Part shown: positions 42,372 through 50,965 of the stretch, one piece after another
Layout of the letters: every line of letters begins with the position of its first letter
Position numbering within the stretch: position 1 is the stretch's first letter
DNA from: Marivita sp046592965
Lineage (GTDB): Bacteria > Pseudomonadota > Alphaproteobacteria > Rhodobacterales > Rhodobacteraceae
NCBI RefSeq assembly: GCF_046592965.1
Contig: NZ_JBISBV010000007.1
Coordinates: forward strand, 1-64,000
Direction: 5' to 3'
DNA length: 64,000 nt
Notes under the pieces: generated by a model
What the model saw: only the letters and a program-made list of their open reading frames with translations
The model's database searches: none
What the model was told of the DNA's origin: nothing
Position numbers and translations under genes: made by a program

Positions 42372-43688
42372 ATGGAACCCGCATCTACCGCGGCCGATGC
42401 CGCACTCTGGATCACCGCCGCCTCTATTCTTGGACTGCTCGTGCTGTCCGCCTTTTTCAGCGGGTCGGAAACCGCCCTGACGGCCGCCTCTCGCGGCAAG
42501 TTGCGCTCCATGTCGGACCGGGGATCAAAAGGGGCCGACCGCGCGCTGCTGATCACTGAGGACAACGAGCGTCTGATCGGGTCTGTCCTCTTGGGCAACA
42601 ATCTGGTCAATATCCTGGCCACGTCGCTTGCCACGGCGCTGTTCACGCGGCTGTTCGGCGAATCCGGCGTGGCGCTGGCGACGCTGGTGATGACGGTGCT
42701 GGTTCTGGTCTTTGCCGAAGTGCTGCCCAAGACTTACGCCATCACCAATCCCGAATCCGCCGCCAGCCGGGTGTCGCCTGTGATCGCGCTGGTCATCACC
42801 GTGTTTTCCCCCGTCGTCAGCGCGGTGCGTGTTCTGGTGCGCGGAGTTCTGGGCATCTTTGGCGTCAAGACCGACCCTGACAGCCATATTCACGCCGTGC
42901 GCGAGGAAATCGCCGGCGCGCTGCATCTGGGTCATTCCGAAGGCGTTGTCGAAAAGGAAGACCGCGACCGCATCCTTGGCGCGCTTGATCTCAGCGACCG
43001 CACGGTCGAGGAAATCATGTTGCATCGCTCTGGTATCGAGATGATCAATGCCGATCACGAACCGCAGAACATCCTGAAGCAGTGCCTGCAATCCAACCAC
43101 ACCCGCCTGCCCGTCTATCGGGGCGAGCCGGAGAACATCATCGGCGTGGTGCACGCCAAGGATTTGTTTCGGTCGATGTACCAGTTCATGCAGGAAAGCG
43201 ACCGCCCGCTGGAGGAAATGCGTAATTTCAAATTCGCCGATGTTGCGATGAAGCCGTATTTCATCCCCGAAAGCACCTCTCTGGATGACCAGATGCGCCA
43301 ATTCCTGCGCCGCCGCACGCATTTTGCGCTGGTGGTGGATGAATATGGCGCATTGCAGGGGCTGATCACGCTTGAGGATATTCTTGAGGAAATCGTGGGC
43401 GAGATCACCGACGAGTTCGACCCCGACGGCGAACACCCTGTCGAGCGTGGTGAAGACGGCAATTTCTGGATCGACGGCGCAATGACCATTCGCGATGTGA
43501 ACCGCGCGATGGACTGGACGCTACCCGATGACGAGGCCAACACCGTGGCCGGTCTGGTGATCCACGAAGCGCAGATGATCCCGACGGTCGGTCAGGTGTT
43601 CAGCTTTCACGGCTTCCGCTTTGAAGTGGTGGCGCGCGATCACAACCGGATCACGGCGCTCAAGATCCGGCCGCTGGTCCAGGATTGA
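42372..43688 (+). CDS. CNNM/CorC-HlyC family membrane protein with CBS domains
   Basis: This 438-residue protein has a DUF21/CNNM transmembrane domain (about 10-190; SAFFSGSETALTAASRGKL and AEVLPKTYAI), a CBS pair (about 205-335; TRLPVYRGEPENIIGVVHAKDL and FALVVDEYGALQGLITLEDILEEIVGEI, shortened) and the C-terminal CorC_HlyC domain (about 350-436). Relatives are linked to magnesium/cobalt efflux; 'hemolysin' in older names is not supported. I used the ATG at 42372; the frame opens at a TTG 9 bases earlier. Confidence 0.92.
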   Translation: MEPASTAADAALWITAASILGLLVLSAFFSGSETALTAASRGKLRSMSDRGSKGADRALLITEDNERLIGSVLLGNNLVNILATSLATALFTRLFGESGVALATLVMTVLVLVFAEVLPKTYAITNPESAASRVSPVIALVITVFSPVVSAVRVLVRGVLGIFGVKTDPDSHIHAVREEIAGALHLGHSEGVVEKEDRDRILGALDLSDRTVEEIMLHRSGIEMINADHEPQNILKQCLQSNHTRLPVYRGEPENIIGVVHAKDLFRSMYQFMQESDRPLEEMRNFKFADVAMKPYFIPESTSLDDQMRQFLRRRTHFALVVDEYGALQGLITLEDILEEIVGEITDEFDPDGEHPVERGEDGNFWIDGAMTIRDVNRAMDWTLPDDEANTVAGLVIHEAQMIPTVGQVFSFHGFRFEVVARDHNRITALKIRPLVQD

Positions 43689-43699
43689 ACGGCGCGGTT

Positions 43700-43746
43700 G
43701 AGGGGCCAGCCCCTCAAACTCCCCGAGGTATTTCGAACCGGAGACG
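43700..43746. repeat. GC-rich intergenic repeat, copy B
   Basis: Hairpin GAGGGGC-CA-GCCCCTC is followed by ACTCCCCGAGGTATTTCGAA and CCGGAGACG, the same tail as copy A at 17885-17945 but without A's middle hairpin. It sits between the CorC-like stop and the MocA-like start and supplies part of the leader of the latter. Confidence 0.65.
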
Positions 43747-43749
43747 GGC

Positions 43750-44355
43750 ATGAGCAGAGTTGCCATCGTGATTCCCGCCGCCGGGGCCAGCCGCCGCATG
43801 GCCGGACGCGACAAGTTGCTGGAACAGGTGGCAGGACAGCCGTTGTTGCGCCTCGTGACGGATCGGGCGCTGAGCGCGTCCGATCTGGTGTTCGTGACCT
43901 TGCCATCGGCGCAATCAAGGCGCGCGGATGTCTTGCGGGGCGCGCAAGTTCGGGTGATCGAGGTGCCGGATGCATCGGACGGCATGGCGGCGTCGCTACG
44001 GCGCGCGGCGCACTCCCTTCCCGGTGATGTGTCAGGCGTTCTGGTTTTGCCTGCCGACATGCCCGACATCACCGGCGCGGATTTGCGCAAGATTCTGGAT
44101 GTCTTTCATGCAGCGGATTGCGCGTTTATCGTTCAGGCTACAGGCGCGGATGGCACGCCGGGTCATCCGGTGGTTTTTCCGGCCGACCTGGTTCCGGCCT
44201 TTGCCGGGCTGACCGGGGATCGCGGCGCCAAGGCGATCATCACCGCCAACCGGGCGCGGCTTGTGCACGTGCCACTTTGCGGTCGTCGCGCTCTCACCGA
44301 TCTTGATACGCCAGAGGCATGGGACGCATGGCGGAGCGCGCGGCGCGACAGGTGA
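43750..44355 (+). CDS. MocA/MobA-like nucleotidyltransferase
   Basis: This 201-residue NTP-transferase has the nucleotide loop PAAGASRRMAGRDKLLE, the metal-binding PADMPDI and GHPVVF. It resembles MocA, which makes the molybdopterin cytosine dinucleotide used by CoxL-type enzymes; MobA-like or glycerol/sugar-type relatives cannot be excluded. It lies alone, 37 kb from the cox cluster, right after repeat B. A role in maturing the CoxL cofactor is inference. Confidence 0.75.
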   Translation: MSRVAIVIPAAGASRRMAGRDKLLEQVAGQPLLRLVTDRALSASDLVFVTLPSAQSRRADVLRGAQVRVIEVPDASDGMAASLRRAAHSLPGDVSGVLVLPADMPDITGADLRKILDVFHAADCAFIVQATGADGTPGHPVVFPADLVPAFAGLTGDRGAKAIITANRARLVHVPLCGRRALTDLDTPEAWDAWRSARRDR

Positions 44356-44375
44356 TGTGTGGATAAGTTTGCGGA

Positions 44376-44410
44376 CAAAAAAATGGGACGGCTCTCCCCT
44401 GCCGTCCCAT
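44376..44410 (-). terminator. Strong minus-strand terminator 160 bases beyond the FMN-protein gene
   Basis: A perfect 10-bp stem ATGGGACGGC (44383-44392) / GCCGTCCCAT (44401-44410) with an 8-base loop is followed on the minus strand by seven T (complement of 44377-44383). The nearest minus-strand stop is at 44570, leaving 159 bases (44411-44569) with no convincing ORF, so it ends either a long 3' UTR or a small RNA. Confidence 0.8.
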
Positions 44411-44569
44411 CTCATTCGATTGCTGCCAAACATGGGGGCGCAACCGATCTTTTTATCGTACCGACCATCGGGCCGTTGCGCGCACGTTACCTAAATCGAG
44501 GGTCATGGCAAGAAAAAATGCAAAACCGGAACGAGTGGATATTCCATCTGGCGTTGGATTCTTGCCTTC

Positions 44570-45124
44570 TCAGGGAACGATCCACGAGCCTTTCCAACCA
44601 TCGTCGCCTTTGAAAACAGCGCGTTTATGCGGGTCGGAGAGTTGCATGATCTCGAACGCGACAATGTGGCAGAACATGACGGTGAAGCTGTCGAAACTGG
44701 CGCGTTTTTCATAGGCTCCAGCCGTCGGTATCGCGGTTCCGGTCGCTGGAGACGCGCCGTAGGCCATCCGCGAATCGTCTGGCACATCGCGCCATCTGTC
44801 AGCCACCGCCGGTCCTGAGCGCAGTGTGACGGATGTGGACAACCGCAACTGGATTGCGGAGGTCGCGTCCCAGATATGGAGCTGTGCACGCGGCGTGGCC
44901 TTGAGGGACGCGATCTTGCTCGACCCGCCATCGGTGTGGATTTCGATCACGCCCTCGCGACGATCCGCGCCGCGCAGGACCACCGTCCGGGCTTCGGGCC
45001 AGCCGTTGGGCGACACGGTTGCAAGAACCGGATGGCGCGCCGCTGCCGCTGTGTCCGAAAGCCCTTGCGCCAGCACATGCCAACCGGCATCGAGAAACGC
45101 GCCAAGCGCGGTGGCCTCAGTCAT
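44570..45124 (-). CDS. Pyridoxamine-5'-phosphate-oxidase-like FMN-binding protein
   Basis: This 184-residue split-barrel flavin-binding protein is of the Alr4036/PPOX type: PVLATVSPNGWPEARTVVLRGAD, shortened to ATVSPNGWPEARTVVLR, is the FMN-binding segment, followed by HTDGGSSKIASLKATPRAQL. Such proteins are often annotated as PNPOx-like, but substrate use is generally untested. It overlaps the AttH-like gene by 8 bases and ends its transcript. Confidence 0.82.
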   Translation of the reverse strand: MTEATALGAFLDAGWHVLAQGLSDTAAAARHPVLATVSPNGWPEARTVVLRGADRREGVIEIHTDGGSSKIASLKATPRAQLHIWDATSAIQLRLSTSVTLRSGPAVADRWRDVPDDSRMAYGASPATGTAIPTAGAYEKRASFDSFTVMFCHIVAFEIMQLSDPHKRAVFKGDDGWKGSWIVP

Positions 45125-46157
45125 ATCCCGTCATCTCTAGATATCCCTGTCCGGCATGGCTGCCTTCGATTGTAACCGGCCCTTCCCAATAGGGGATTGA
45201 TACGTCCATCCACGCATCCGGGTTGAGCGCCCTGACGGTCACGTCAAGGTCTTGCTCCGGTAACTGCACGGCCCAGACCACCGGCACATCCCGCCCCGCG
45301 ACGCTGTGCGTGGACAGGGGTTGTGCGGCAAACGCGCCGTCGGGAAAGGCAGTTGTCATGCCGTCCTGCGCGATCCATGTGGCAGACGAATAGGCGCTGC
45401 CATCGTCTTCGCGCAGCAGGAAACCCATCAGCTTTTCGCCGGTGTCGAACGAGAGCGAGAACCAGTCCCACCCGGATTGGCTCTCGGCCAGCGGTTGCGA
45501 TGACCATTCCCTGTCGAGCCAGGCCGTGCCTGCGACGGCCACCGGACCGTCGGGCAGATTCAGCGTGCCGCTCACGTCAAAGAAAGGCTGGGAATAATAA
45601 TAACTCGCCTGACCTTGCGCCGATTTGACCGAGAAGCCGTCCTGGCCGTGAAACACCAAGGGGCCGGTCGCGCGCAAATCCAGAGCGTAGCGAAACATCT
45701 CGCCGCTGGCGGTCAGGGTCATGTCTGCAAAGGACGGTCCGGCCATTTGCCAATCGTCGATCCATGCGGAGAACGGCTCGGTCGTCACGCCGGCCTGTCC
45801 GATGCCGCCCCGCGCGATGCGTTCGGCGACGAAATGCGCGTCTGGCGTGGTTACCGCGGCATGGGCGAACCAGATTTGAGGGTCGCTCCATCCCGCACGC
45901 GTCTCCGGGGCCAGAGCAGAGCGGAACAAGGTCCATTGCACGCCATAGCTGCGCCCGTTGTCGCCTTGAAGATTGGCGGTCAGATACCACCACTCGATGC
46001 GGAAGTCCGGGTGCACGCCGTGATCCTCCGGGAACTCGAAGCCGGGGTTGGGCTGTGGCACGGAAAAGCCTTCGGCTTCGCTCCCCAAACCGGCAAATCC
46101 CTGTGCTGCGGCGGGCGAGGGGAACATCAGGAACACTGCGCAAAGCCTAGCGATCAT
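45117..46157 (-). CDS. AttH/CrtC-like lipocalin-type exported protein
   Basis: This 346-residue protein has a signal peptide (ending PAAAQG), then DHGVHPDFRIEWWYLTANL, the hallmark of the AttH/hydroxyneurosporene-synthase-like lipocalin family, with later GWDWFSLSFDTGEKLMGFLL. I used ATG 46157 (AAGG 9 bases upstream), overlapping the end of the FtsX-like permease. With that permease and the ATPase it forms an AttE-F/G-H-like set, a putative lipid or lipoprotein extraction/export system; no carotenoid genes are nearby, so a CrtC role is unlikely. Confidence 0.85.
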   Translation of the reverse strand: MIARLCAVFLMFPSPAAAQGFAGLGSEAEGFSVPQPNPGFEFPEDHGVHPDFRIEWWYLTANLQGDNGRSYGVQWTLFRSALAPETRAGWSDPQIWFAHAAVTTPDAHFVAERIARGGIGQAGVTTEPFSAWIDDWQMAGPSFADMTLTASGEMFRYALDLRATGPLVFHGQDGFSVKSAQGQASYYYSQPFFDVSGTLNLPDGPVAVAGTAWLDREWSSQPLAESQSGWDWFSLSFDTGEKLMGFLLREDDGSAYSSATWIAQDGMTTAFPDGAFAAQPLSTHSVAGRDVPVVWAVQLPEQDLDVTVRALNPDAWMDVSIPYWEGPVTIEGSHAGQGYLEMTGYD

Positions 46158-48543
46158 TGGCAAATACCTTCAAAAGTTCGGCGGGCGGCATGCGGGTCAG
46201 CCGTCGCGCGGGCCATAGCGCTGCCAAGGCGGCCGCCAGCAGCGCAAAGCCGGCAAGACGCGCGTAATGGGCCGGAAAGAGATACATCGGCAGTTTCCAT
46301 CCGAACGCCTCCACATTGACGTATGACAACAAGACCCAGGCCAGTACCAGCCCCAAGGGGATGGCGAGGAGCGTGGTGATCATCGCCAACAAGACGGCGC
46401 GCAACAATTCCAGCCGCCCCAAGGTCCGGCGCGTCAGCCCCAGCGCCCAGGCTGGTGCCAGTTGCGGCAAGCGGATGGAGGCGAGCGTCAGGAGGCTCAT
46501 CAGGATGGCAAAGGCTGCAACGGCAAGTGTCAGGATATTGAGCGCACCGGTGACGGTGAATGTACGCTCGAATACGTTCAGCGAGATGGTCTTGATCCGC
46601 GACTGGTCGACAATCGCGGCGTCGGCAAGCCCGAACTCCTCGACCAGTTGTTCGCGCAGCGCGTCCGCCATATCGGTGCGCACGCCAAATTGCAGAGGCA
46701 CCTGATCCGGGAACAGGGTGTTGAACAGCGGTTCCGAGATCACGGCCTGCCCAAGAGGATTGCCGTAATCGGCGACGACCCCCACGATGGGCAGGCGCGT
46801 ATCGGGCGTGACAGGGATGTCGTCCCCGGTCCAGAGCTTCGCACGTCGCGCCAGTTGCTCGCTGACCACGATTGCATCTCCGGCCGCCACGCGGTCCCAT
46901 GCGTTTGCGCTTTCGGCCAGCAACACCCAGCTCTCACGGTAGGTCGGGCCGACGCGAACGCCGTAAAGCTCGGTTTCCACACCGGCGATGTCGATATCGA
47001 CCGTCAGGCGCGGCAATACCTCGCTGGCGTTGGCTTGCAGATACGCCTCTAGCTCGGCGCTTTCAGCCTCGGTGTCGATTTGCACGTAAAGCTCGGGCGC
47101 GAGCCGTTGATCGAGGAAATCGACAAAGGTCACCCGAAAGCTCGACACCATGGTGGACACACCGACATTGGCCGCCGTGGCCAGCAAAAGCGCCATCAGC
47201 GCAAGGCTCAGCCCCGGCACCTGCTGGCGTGTGTCGGCCCAGAACCATTGCCACATCACGCTCCGTGCGCCGCGACTTGCCGCGTTGACCGCGCCGCGCA
47301 ACACGAGCGGCAACATCAGCGCCGCGCCGATCAGCAGGCAGGCCAGAAGCGCAAAGCCAAGGGCCAACCCCTGCCCCCAGACCGCAATTCCCGCGCCAAC
47401 GGCGAACAGCACCGCCGCAATCGCGCCCAGACGCCACGCGGTGCGCCCCGATGCCACCGCCCACGCGCGCGGTCGTGCGCTGGCCAAAAGCGGCATCCTG
47501 GCAATCTTCCAAAGCGCGCCCGCCGCAGCAAAGCCGGTGCCGATCACGGCAATCGCCAAACCCGACACCCACCACTCGGCGCGCAATTGCAGCGTCCCGC
47601 CAACAGCCGCCCCGTAGAGGCCTTGCAGTGTCGCTGCGACATTGGGCAACAGCAGCGCCGCGATCACATATCCCAAGGCCACGCCGATGGCCCCCGCAAC
47701 CAAGGCCAGCCCCGCCAATTCCGCGATCATCAATCCGACCAGAACGCGCAATGGCACGCCCAAAGCGCGCAGTGTGCGCACCATGCCGCGCCGCTGTTCA
47801 AACGCGAGGCTGATGGTTCCGTGGACGATGAAAATCCCGACCGCGAAACTCAGCAGGCCGAAGGCCGTCAGGTTCAAATGAAAGCTGTCGGTCAGGCGCT
47901 CCGCACCGCCCTCTTGTGCCGCTTGGCGCACGAGGTCCGGCACGACCGTCTGCAACTCGGGCATGCCCATCGGTTGATCGGGATTGACGATCAAACGGCT
48001 CAATCTGTCCGGCGACTTCAGCAACGATTGCGCCACCCCGATATCCGTCAGCGCAACGTTCGGTGCGGTATTCGGATCGACGATGATCTTTTGCGTTACG
48101 GTTCCGTCGAGGCGCTTTGCAACCGTCGCATCCGCAAAGATCAGACCGCTGGACAGGAAATCCCCAAGGTCGTCACCGCTCTGCATTCCGACCGGCGCGA
48201 TTGTGCCGGGCGCGCTCAGCGGGTCGAGACCGATCAGTCGGACAGAGCCTGACCCGGTGGAAAGCCGCCCTTCGAGGACAGGCGACACCTGCCAGCCGGC
48301 ACGGCGCAGCGCGATGTAGCTCTCCTGCGGAACTGTGTCACCCGCACGCGGGAGCAACTGGTCGAATTGCCCCTCGCCCAAGGTCGCGGCAGCGGCGTCA
48401 TAGCTGGCACGGGCTTCGGAGTTGATCGCCTGCACGCCGGACCAAAGCGCCGTCGCCAGCGCCAAACCGCTGATTAGCGCAAAGAATTGCAGCCCGTTGC
48501 GCCGCCAATGCGACACCAGCGCGCCCAGCGTCGCCCGGATCAC
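46147..48543 (-). CDS. FtsX-like ABC transporter permease (AttF/AttG type)
   Basis: This 798-residue permease has two FtsX/MacB-type TM blocks (about 215-450 with ten or so helices in total, and 660-790) and two large periplasmic parts. The end of each block has the pattern EQRRGMVRTLRALGVPLRVL, typical of lipoprotein-releasing or MacB-like transporters. It overlaps the ATPase stop/start (ATGA at 48540-48543) and the AttH-like start. Confidence 0.9.
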   Translation of the reverse strand: MIRATLGALVSHWRRNGLQFFALISGLALATALWSGVQAINSEARASYDAAAATLGEGQFDQLLPRAGDTVPQESYIALRRAGWQVSPVLEGRLSTGSGSVRLIGLDPLSAPGTIAPVGMQSGDDLGDFLSSGLIFADATVAKRLDGTVTQKIIVDPNTAPNVALTDIGVAQSLLKSPDRLSRLIVNPDQPMGMPELQTVVPDLVRQAAQEGGAERLTDSFHLNLTAFGLLSFAVGIFIVHGTISLAFEQRRGMVRTLRALGVPLRVLVGLMIAELAGLALVAGAIGVALGYVIAALLLPNVAATLQGLYGAAVGGTLQLRAEWWVSGLAIAVIGTGFAAAGALWKIARMPLLASARPRAWAVASGRTAWRLGAIAAVLFAVGAGIAVWGQGLALGFALLACLLIGAALMLPLVLRGAVNAASRGARSVMWQWFWADTRQQVPGLSLALMALLLATAANVGVSTMVSSFRVTFVDFLDQRLAPELYVQIDTEAESAELEAYLQANASEVLPRLTVDIDIAGVETELYGVRVGPTYRESWVLLAESANAWDRVAAGDAIVVSEQLARRAKLWTGDDIPVTPDTRLPIVGVVADYGNPLGQAVISEPLFNTLFPDQVPLQFGVRTDMADALREQLVEEFGLADAAIVDQSRIKTISLNVFERTFTVTGALNILTLAVAAFAILMSLLTLASIRLPQLAPAWALGLTRRTLGRLELLRAVLLAMITTLLAIPLGLVLAWVLLSYVNVEAFGWKLPMYLFPAHYARLAGFALLAAALAALWPARRLTRMPPAELLKVFANDR

Positions 48544-49196
48544 GCCAGCCGTCCCTGACTGAGGTGCACCCGCCGCCCCATGCGCGCCGCGATAACGGGG
48601 GAATGTGTGACCACCAGCAGCCCCGCGCCGGTATCCGTCACGAGTTCCAGCATCTGATCCAACACCTCCGCAGCGGTCGCTTCGTCAAGATTGCCGGTGG
48701 GTTCATCTGCCAGCACCAGCTTGGGCCGCGCCGCGAGTGTACGTGCGATCGCAACGCGCTGCTGTTGGCCCCCGGACAGGGCTTCGGGGTACTTGTCCAG
48801 TTGCGACGACAGGCCGAGCTTTGAGGCGAGGTGCGTTAGGTGCGACGGGTCATAAACTCCCGCAAGACGCGCCTGAAATGCGATATTGGCCTGAACTGAA
48901 AGCGACGGGATCAAGTTGAATTGCTGGAAAATCACGCTCACCACGGACCGGCGCAACGCCGCGCGCCCGGTGTCGTCGAGCGCCGCCACATCCCGCCCAT
49001 CGACAAGGATCGAGCCGTTGTCCGCAGTGTCCAGCCCCCCGATCAGATGCAGCAACGTGCTTTTCCCCGATCCGGATTCGCCCGTGAGCGCAAGCGTTTC
49101 ACCGGCCGCCATCTCCAGATCGACGCCGCGCAGAACAGCACTCGTTCCCTCGGCACTCGGATAGCTCTTGGCCACATCTTTGACGCTCAACACCAT
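48540..49196 (-). CDS. ABC transporter ATP-binding protein (LolD/MacB type)
   Basis: This 218-residue ATPase has Walker A GESGSGKSTLLHLIGGLD, Q-loop FQQFNLIPSLSV, signature ALSGGQQQRVAIART, Walker B LVLADEPTGNLDE and H-loop VVTHSP. The sequence around the Q-loop is that of LolD/MacB-type enzymes that work with FtsX-like permeases. It is the first gene of the minus-strand ABC set. Confidence 0.93.
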   Translation of the reverse strand: MVLSVKDVAKSYPSAEGTSAVLRGVDLEMAAGETLALTGESGSGKSTLLHLIGGLDTADNGSILVDGRDVAALDDTGRAALRRSVVSVIFQQFNLIPSLSVQANIAFQARLAGVYDPSHLTHLASKLGLSSQLDKYPEALSGGQQQRVAIARTLAARPKLVLADEPTGNLDEATAAEVLDQMLELVTDTGAGLLVVTHSPVIAARMGRRVHLSQGRLA

Positions 49197-49341
49197 ATGC
49201 CTGAGCTATCACGCCGCGACGGGATGGAAAGGCCATAGATGACGAATTGCCATTAAGCTCTCGGAAAACCGCGTTTTCGCCCGACGCTCGGGGATCAGCG
49301 CTGTTTCAGTGGTTCGCATTACGGCTTGTGCCAATTCCAGC

Positions 49342-49370
49342 TTGGTCTGCCGGGCGGCTCGGTCTATCCT
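49342..49370 (+). promoter_or_regulatory. Probable promoter of the lacI-type gene
   Basis: TTGGTC (49342-49347) and TATCCT (49365-49370) are separated by 17 bases. Transcription would begin near 49377, leaving a leader of about 26 bases. No Shine-Dalgarno sequence precedes the ATG at 49403; the leader is AT-rich. Confidence 0.45.
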
Positions 49371-49402
49371 GTGATATGCACATAAAAAATAATTAACTTA
49401 AG

Positions 49403-50434
49403 ATGACCAATCGTTTGCCTTATCAGGCTCCTCAAAAAACCGTCACGCTTCGTGATGTCGCCGAGGCGGCAGGTGTGGACGTATCGACAGTGTCACGCGT
49501 CTTGCAGGACAAGGGCCGTGCGTCAGCGGAAACGCGCGCTCGAATCACCGGCGCGGCCGAAGCGCTCGGCTACAAGGGAAACCCCGCTGCCCGAGCGCTC
49601 AAGACCGCGCGGTCGCAAACGATATTGATGGTGGTTCCACAGATCGAGAATCCGATTTTCGCGTCGGCCATCATCGGCGCTGAGATCGAGGCGCGCAAGG
49701 CGGGCTATGCGCTGGTCGTGGCATATGACAAGGGTGGCGGGGTCAGTTCGATCATCCGCGATGTGTCGAGTTCGAACATGATCGAGGGCGTGATCATCGC
49801 CAGCTTCGACGAGGACGAAGAACTGCGGCAAACGCTGATGAGCACCGATCGACCGCATGTGATCATGAACCGGGTGCTGCCCGGCGACAGTCATTGCATA
49901 GCGATTGACACGCGGGCGGCGGCGTTGATCGGGGTCAGGCATTTGATAGAGCTCGGTCATACACGCATCGGTCATCTTGCCGGGCGGCTGGGGCGGTTCA
50001 ACGGCGAAATGCGGCGCGAGGGCTGGGCACAGGCGCTGACGGAGACGGGACTTCCGGTAGACGAGGCGCTGATCGTCGAGGCAGGCTATGATCCGGCTCG
50101 GGTCTCGGGCGCGGTGGACAAGCTGCTTGAGCAGAACGTGACAGCGATCCATGCGGCGACGCTTCTGACAGGTGCGGCGGCAATCGCACGGCTGCATGCA
50201 TTGGGATATCAGGTGCCCAAGGATATCTCGTTGGTCACGATGCACGATGATCTTCTGGCGCGGGTGGTCTTTCCCGCAGTCACTACGGTGGCCCTCCCTA
50301 CGGCACTCATGGGAGAGGTTGCGGTCAAGCGGCTGGTTGGCCAGGTCGATGGCAGTGAGGCGGAGACCGGCGAAGTGTTGCTTGCGCCGGGCGAATTGAT
50401 CGTTCGCCAGTCCGCCGGTCCTCCGAAAAGTTAA
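49403..50434 (+). CDS. LacI-family transcriptional regulator
   Basis: This 343-residue repressor has the N-terminal HTH VTLRDVAEAAGVDVSTVSRVL (shortened; residues about 14-33), the hinge segment and a periplasmic-binding-protein-like ligand domain (MVVPQIENPIFASAIIGAE). The effector is probably a sugar or sugar acid but is not readable. A matching operator (50478-50495) lies just downstream, in front of a gutted permease gene, suggesting its regulated transport operon was lost or moved. Confidence 0.92.
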   Translation: MTNRLPYQAPQKTVTLRDVAEAAGVDVSTVSRVLQDKGRASAETRARITGAAEALGYKGNPAARALKTARSQTILMVVPQIENPIFASAIIGAEIEARKAGYALVVAYDKGGGVSSIIRDVSSSNMIEGVIIASFDEDEELRQTLMSTDRPHVIMNRVLPGDSHCIAIDTRAAALIGVRHLIELGHTRIGHLAGRLGRFNGEMRREGWAQALTETGLPVDEALIVEAGYDPARVSGAVDKLLEQNVTAIHAATLLTGAAAIARLHALGYQVPKDISLVTMHDDLLARVVFPAVTTVALPTALMGEVAVKRLVGQVDGSEAETGEVLLAPGELIVRQSAGPPKS

Positions 50435-50442
50435 AAAAGAAT

Positions 50443-50495
50443 TTGACAAAACTGGGTGAACTATCGTTTGCTCTGATTGAACAAACGATTGCTCA
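50443..50495 (+). promoter_or_regulatory. TTGACA element with LacI-type operator
   Basis: TTGACA (50443-50448) lies 9 bases after the lacI stop. At 50478-50495 is TGAACAAACGATTGCTCA, an 18-base palindrome (14 of 18 positions symmetric) with the central CG typical of LacI-family operators. A second overlapping inverted repeat is ATCGTTTGCTC (50463-50473) with GAACAAACGAT (50479-50489), 10 of 11 symmetric. The -10 is weak (GTTTGC at 17 bases). Confidence 0.6.
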
Positions 50496-50529
50496 AACGA
50501 GTGATTCATCTGAGCAGGGCTTTTTTGAA

Positions 50530-50925
50530 ACCCGCTCAATCCCCCGCACTGGCGAATTCGGCACACTCATGTTGATTGCGCTTCCGTTCCTCTGCGCCTG
50601 TACCGCGATGGGTTTTGCCATCGCGCTGATCATCCCGTGGCGCGAGGGTGTGGTGTTTTTTCTGGTGGTCATGGGTGTGCCGCTGTTTTTCCTGTCCGGT
50701 ATCGCCTGGCCCATCGAATCCATTCCGGACAAACTGCGTGTCATTTCGCTGCTTGTGCCCTCCTCCAGCGCGATTTCAGCCTTTGTCGCGGTCAATCAGA
50801 TGGGCGCAACACCGCAAGATATCGCGGGGGCCGTACAATTGCAGATCGCTCTGGCGTTCGGATACACGCTGATCGCAATGCTGATTTACCGGTTTACGAA
50901 AACGCGTCAGAACCAGCACGCGTAG
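50530..50925 (+). pseudogene. C-terminal remnant of an ABC-2-type permease
   Basis: From about 50545 the frame encodes the last 125 or so residues of an ABC-2 (YhhJ/DrrB-like) permease: three to four TM helices with LMLIALPFLCACTAMGF, GVPLFFLSGIAWPIESIP and PSSSAISAFVAVNQMGA. Whole proteins have about 370 residues; the N-terminal TM, the periplasmic domain and a start site are missing. The upstream part of the frame is just the operator region read through. A deletion joined the regulated promoter to this tail. A terminator follows at 50933. Confidence 0.75.
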
Positions 50926-50932
50926 GACCAAA

Positions 50933-50964
50933 GGCAAAGCGCACCGAAGCGCTTTGCCGGGTCT
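50933..50964. terminator. Terminator between the permease remnant and the SDR gene
   Basis: A perfect 10-bp stem GGCAAAGCGC (50933-50942) / GCGCTTTGCC (50949-50958) with loop ACCGAA is followed by GGGTCTTTT on the plus strand and by TTTGGTC on the minus strand, so it may act both ways. Confidence 0.75.
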
Positions 50965-50965
50965 T

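Noticed and set aside
44505..44714. A 69-codon plus-strand frame starting MARKNAKPERVD
   Set aside because: No ribosome site, and from 44570 it is antisense to the FMN-binding protein; no family resemblance.
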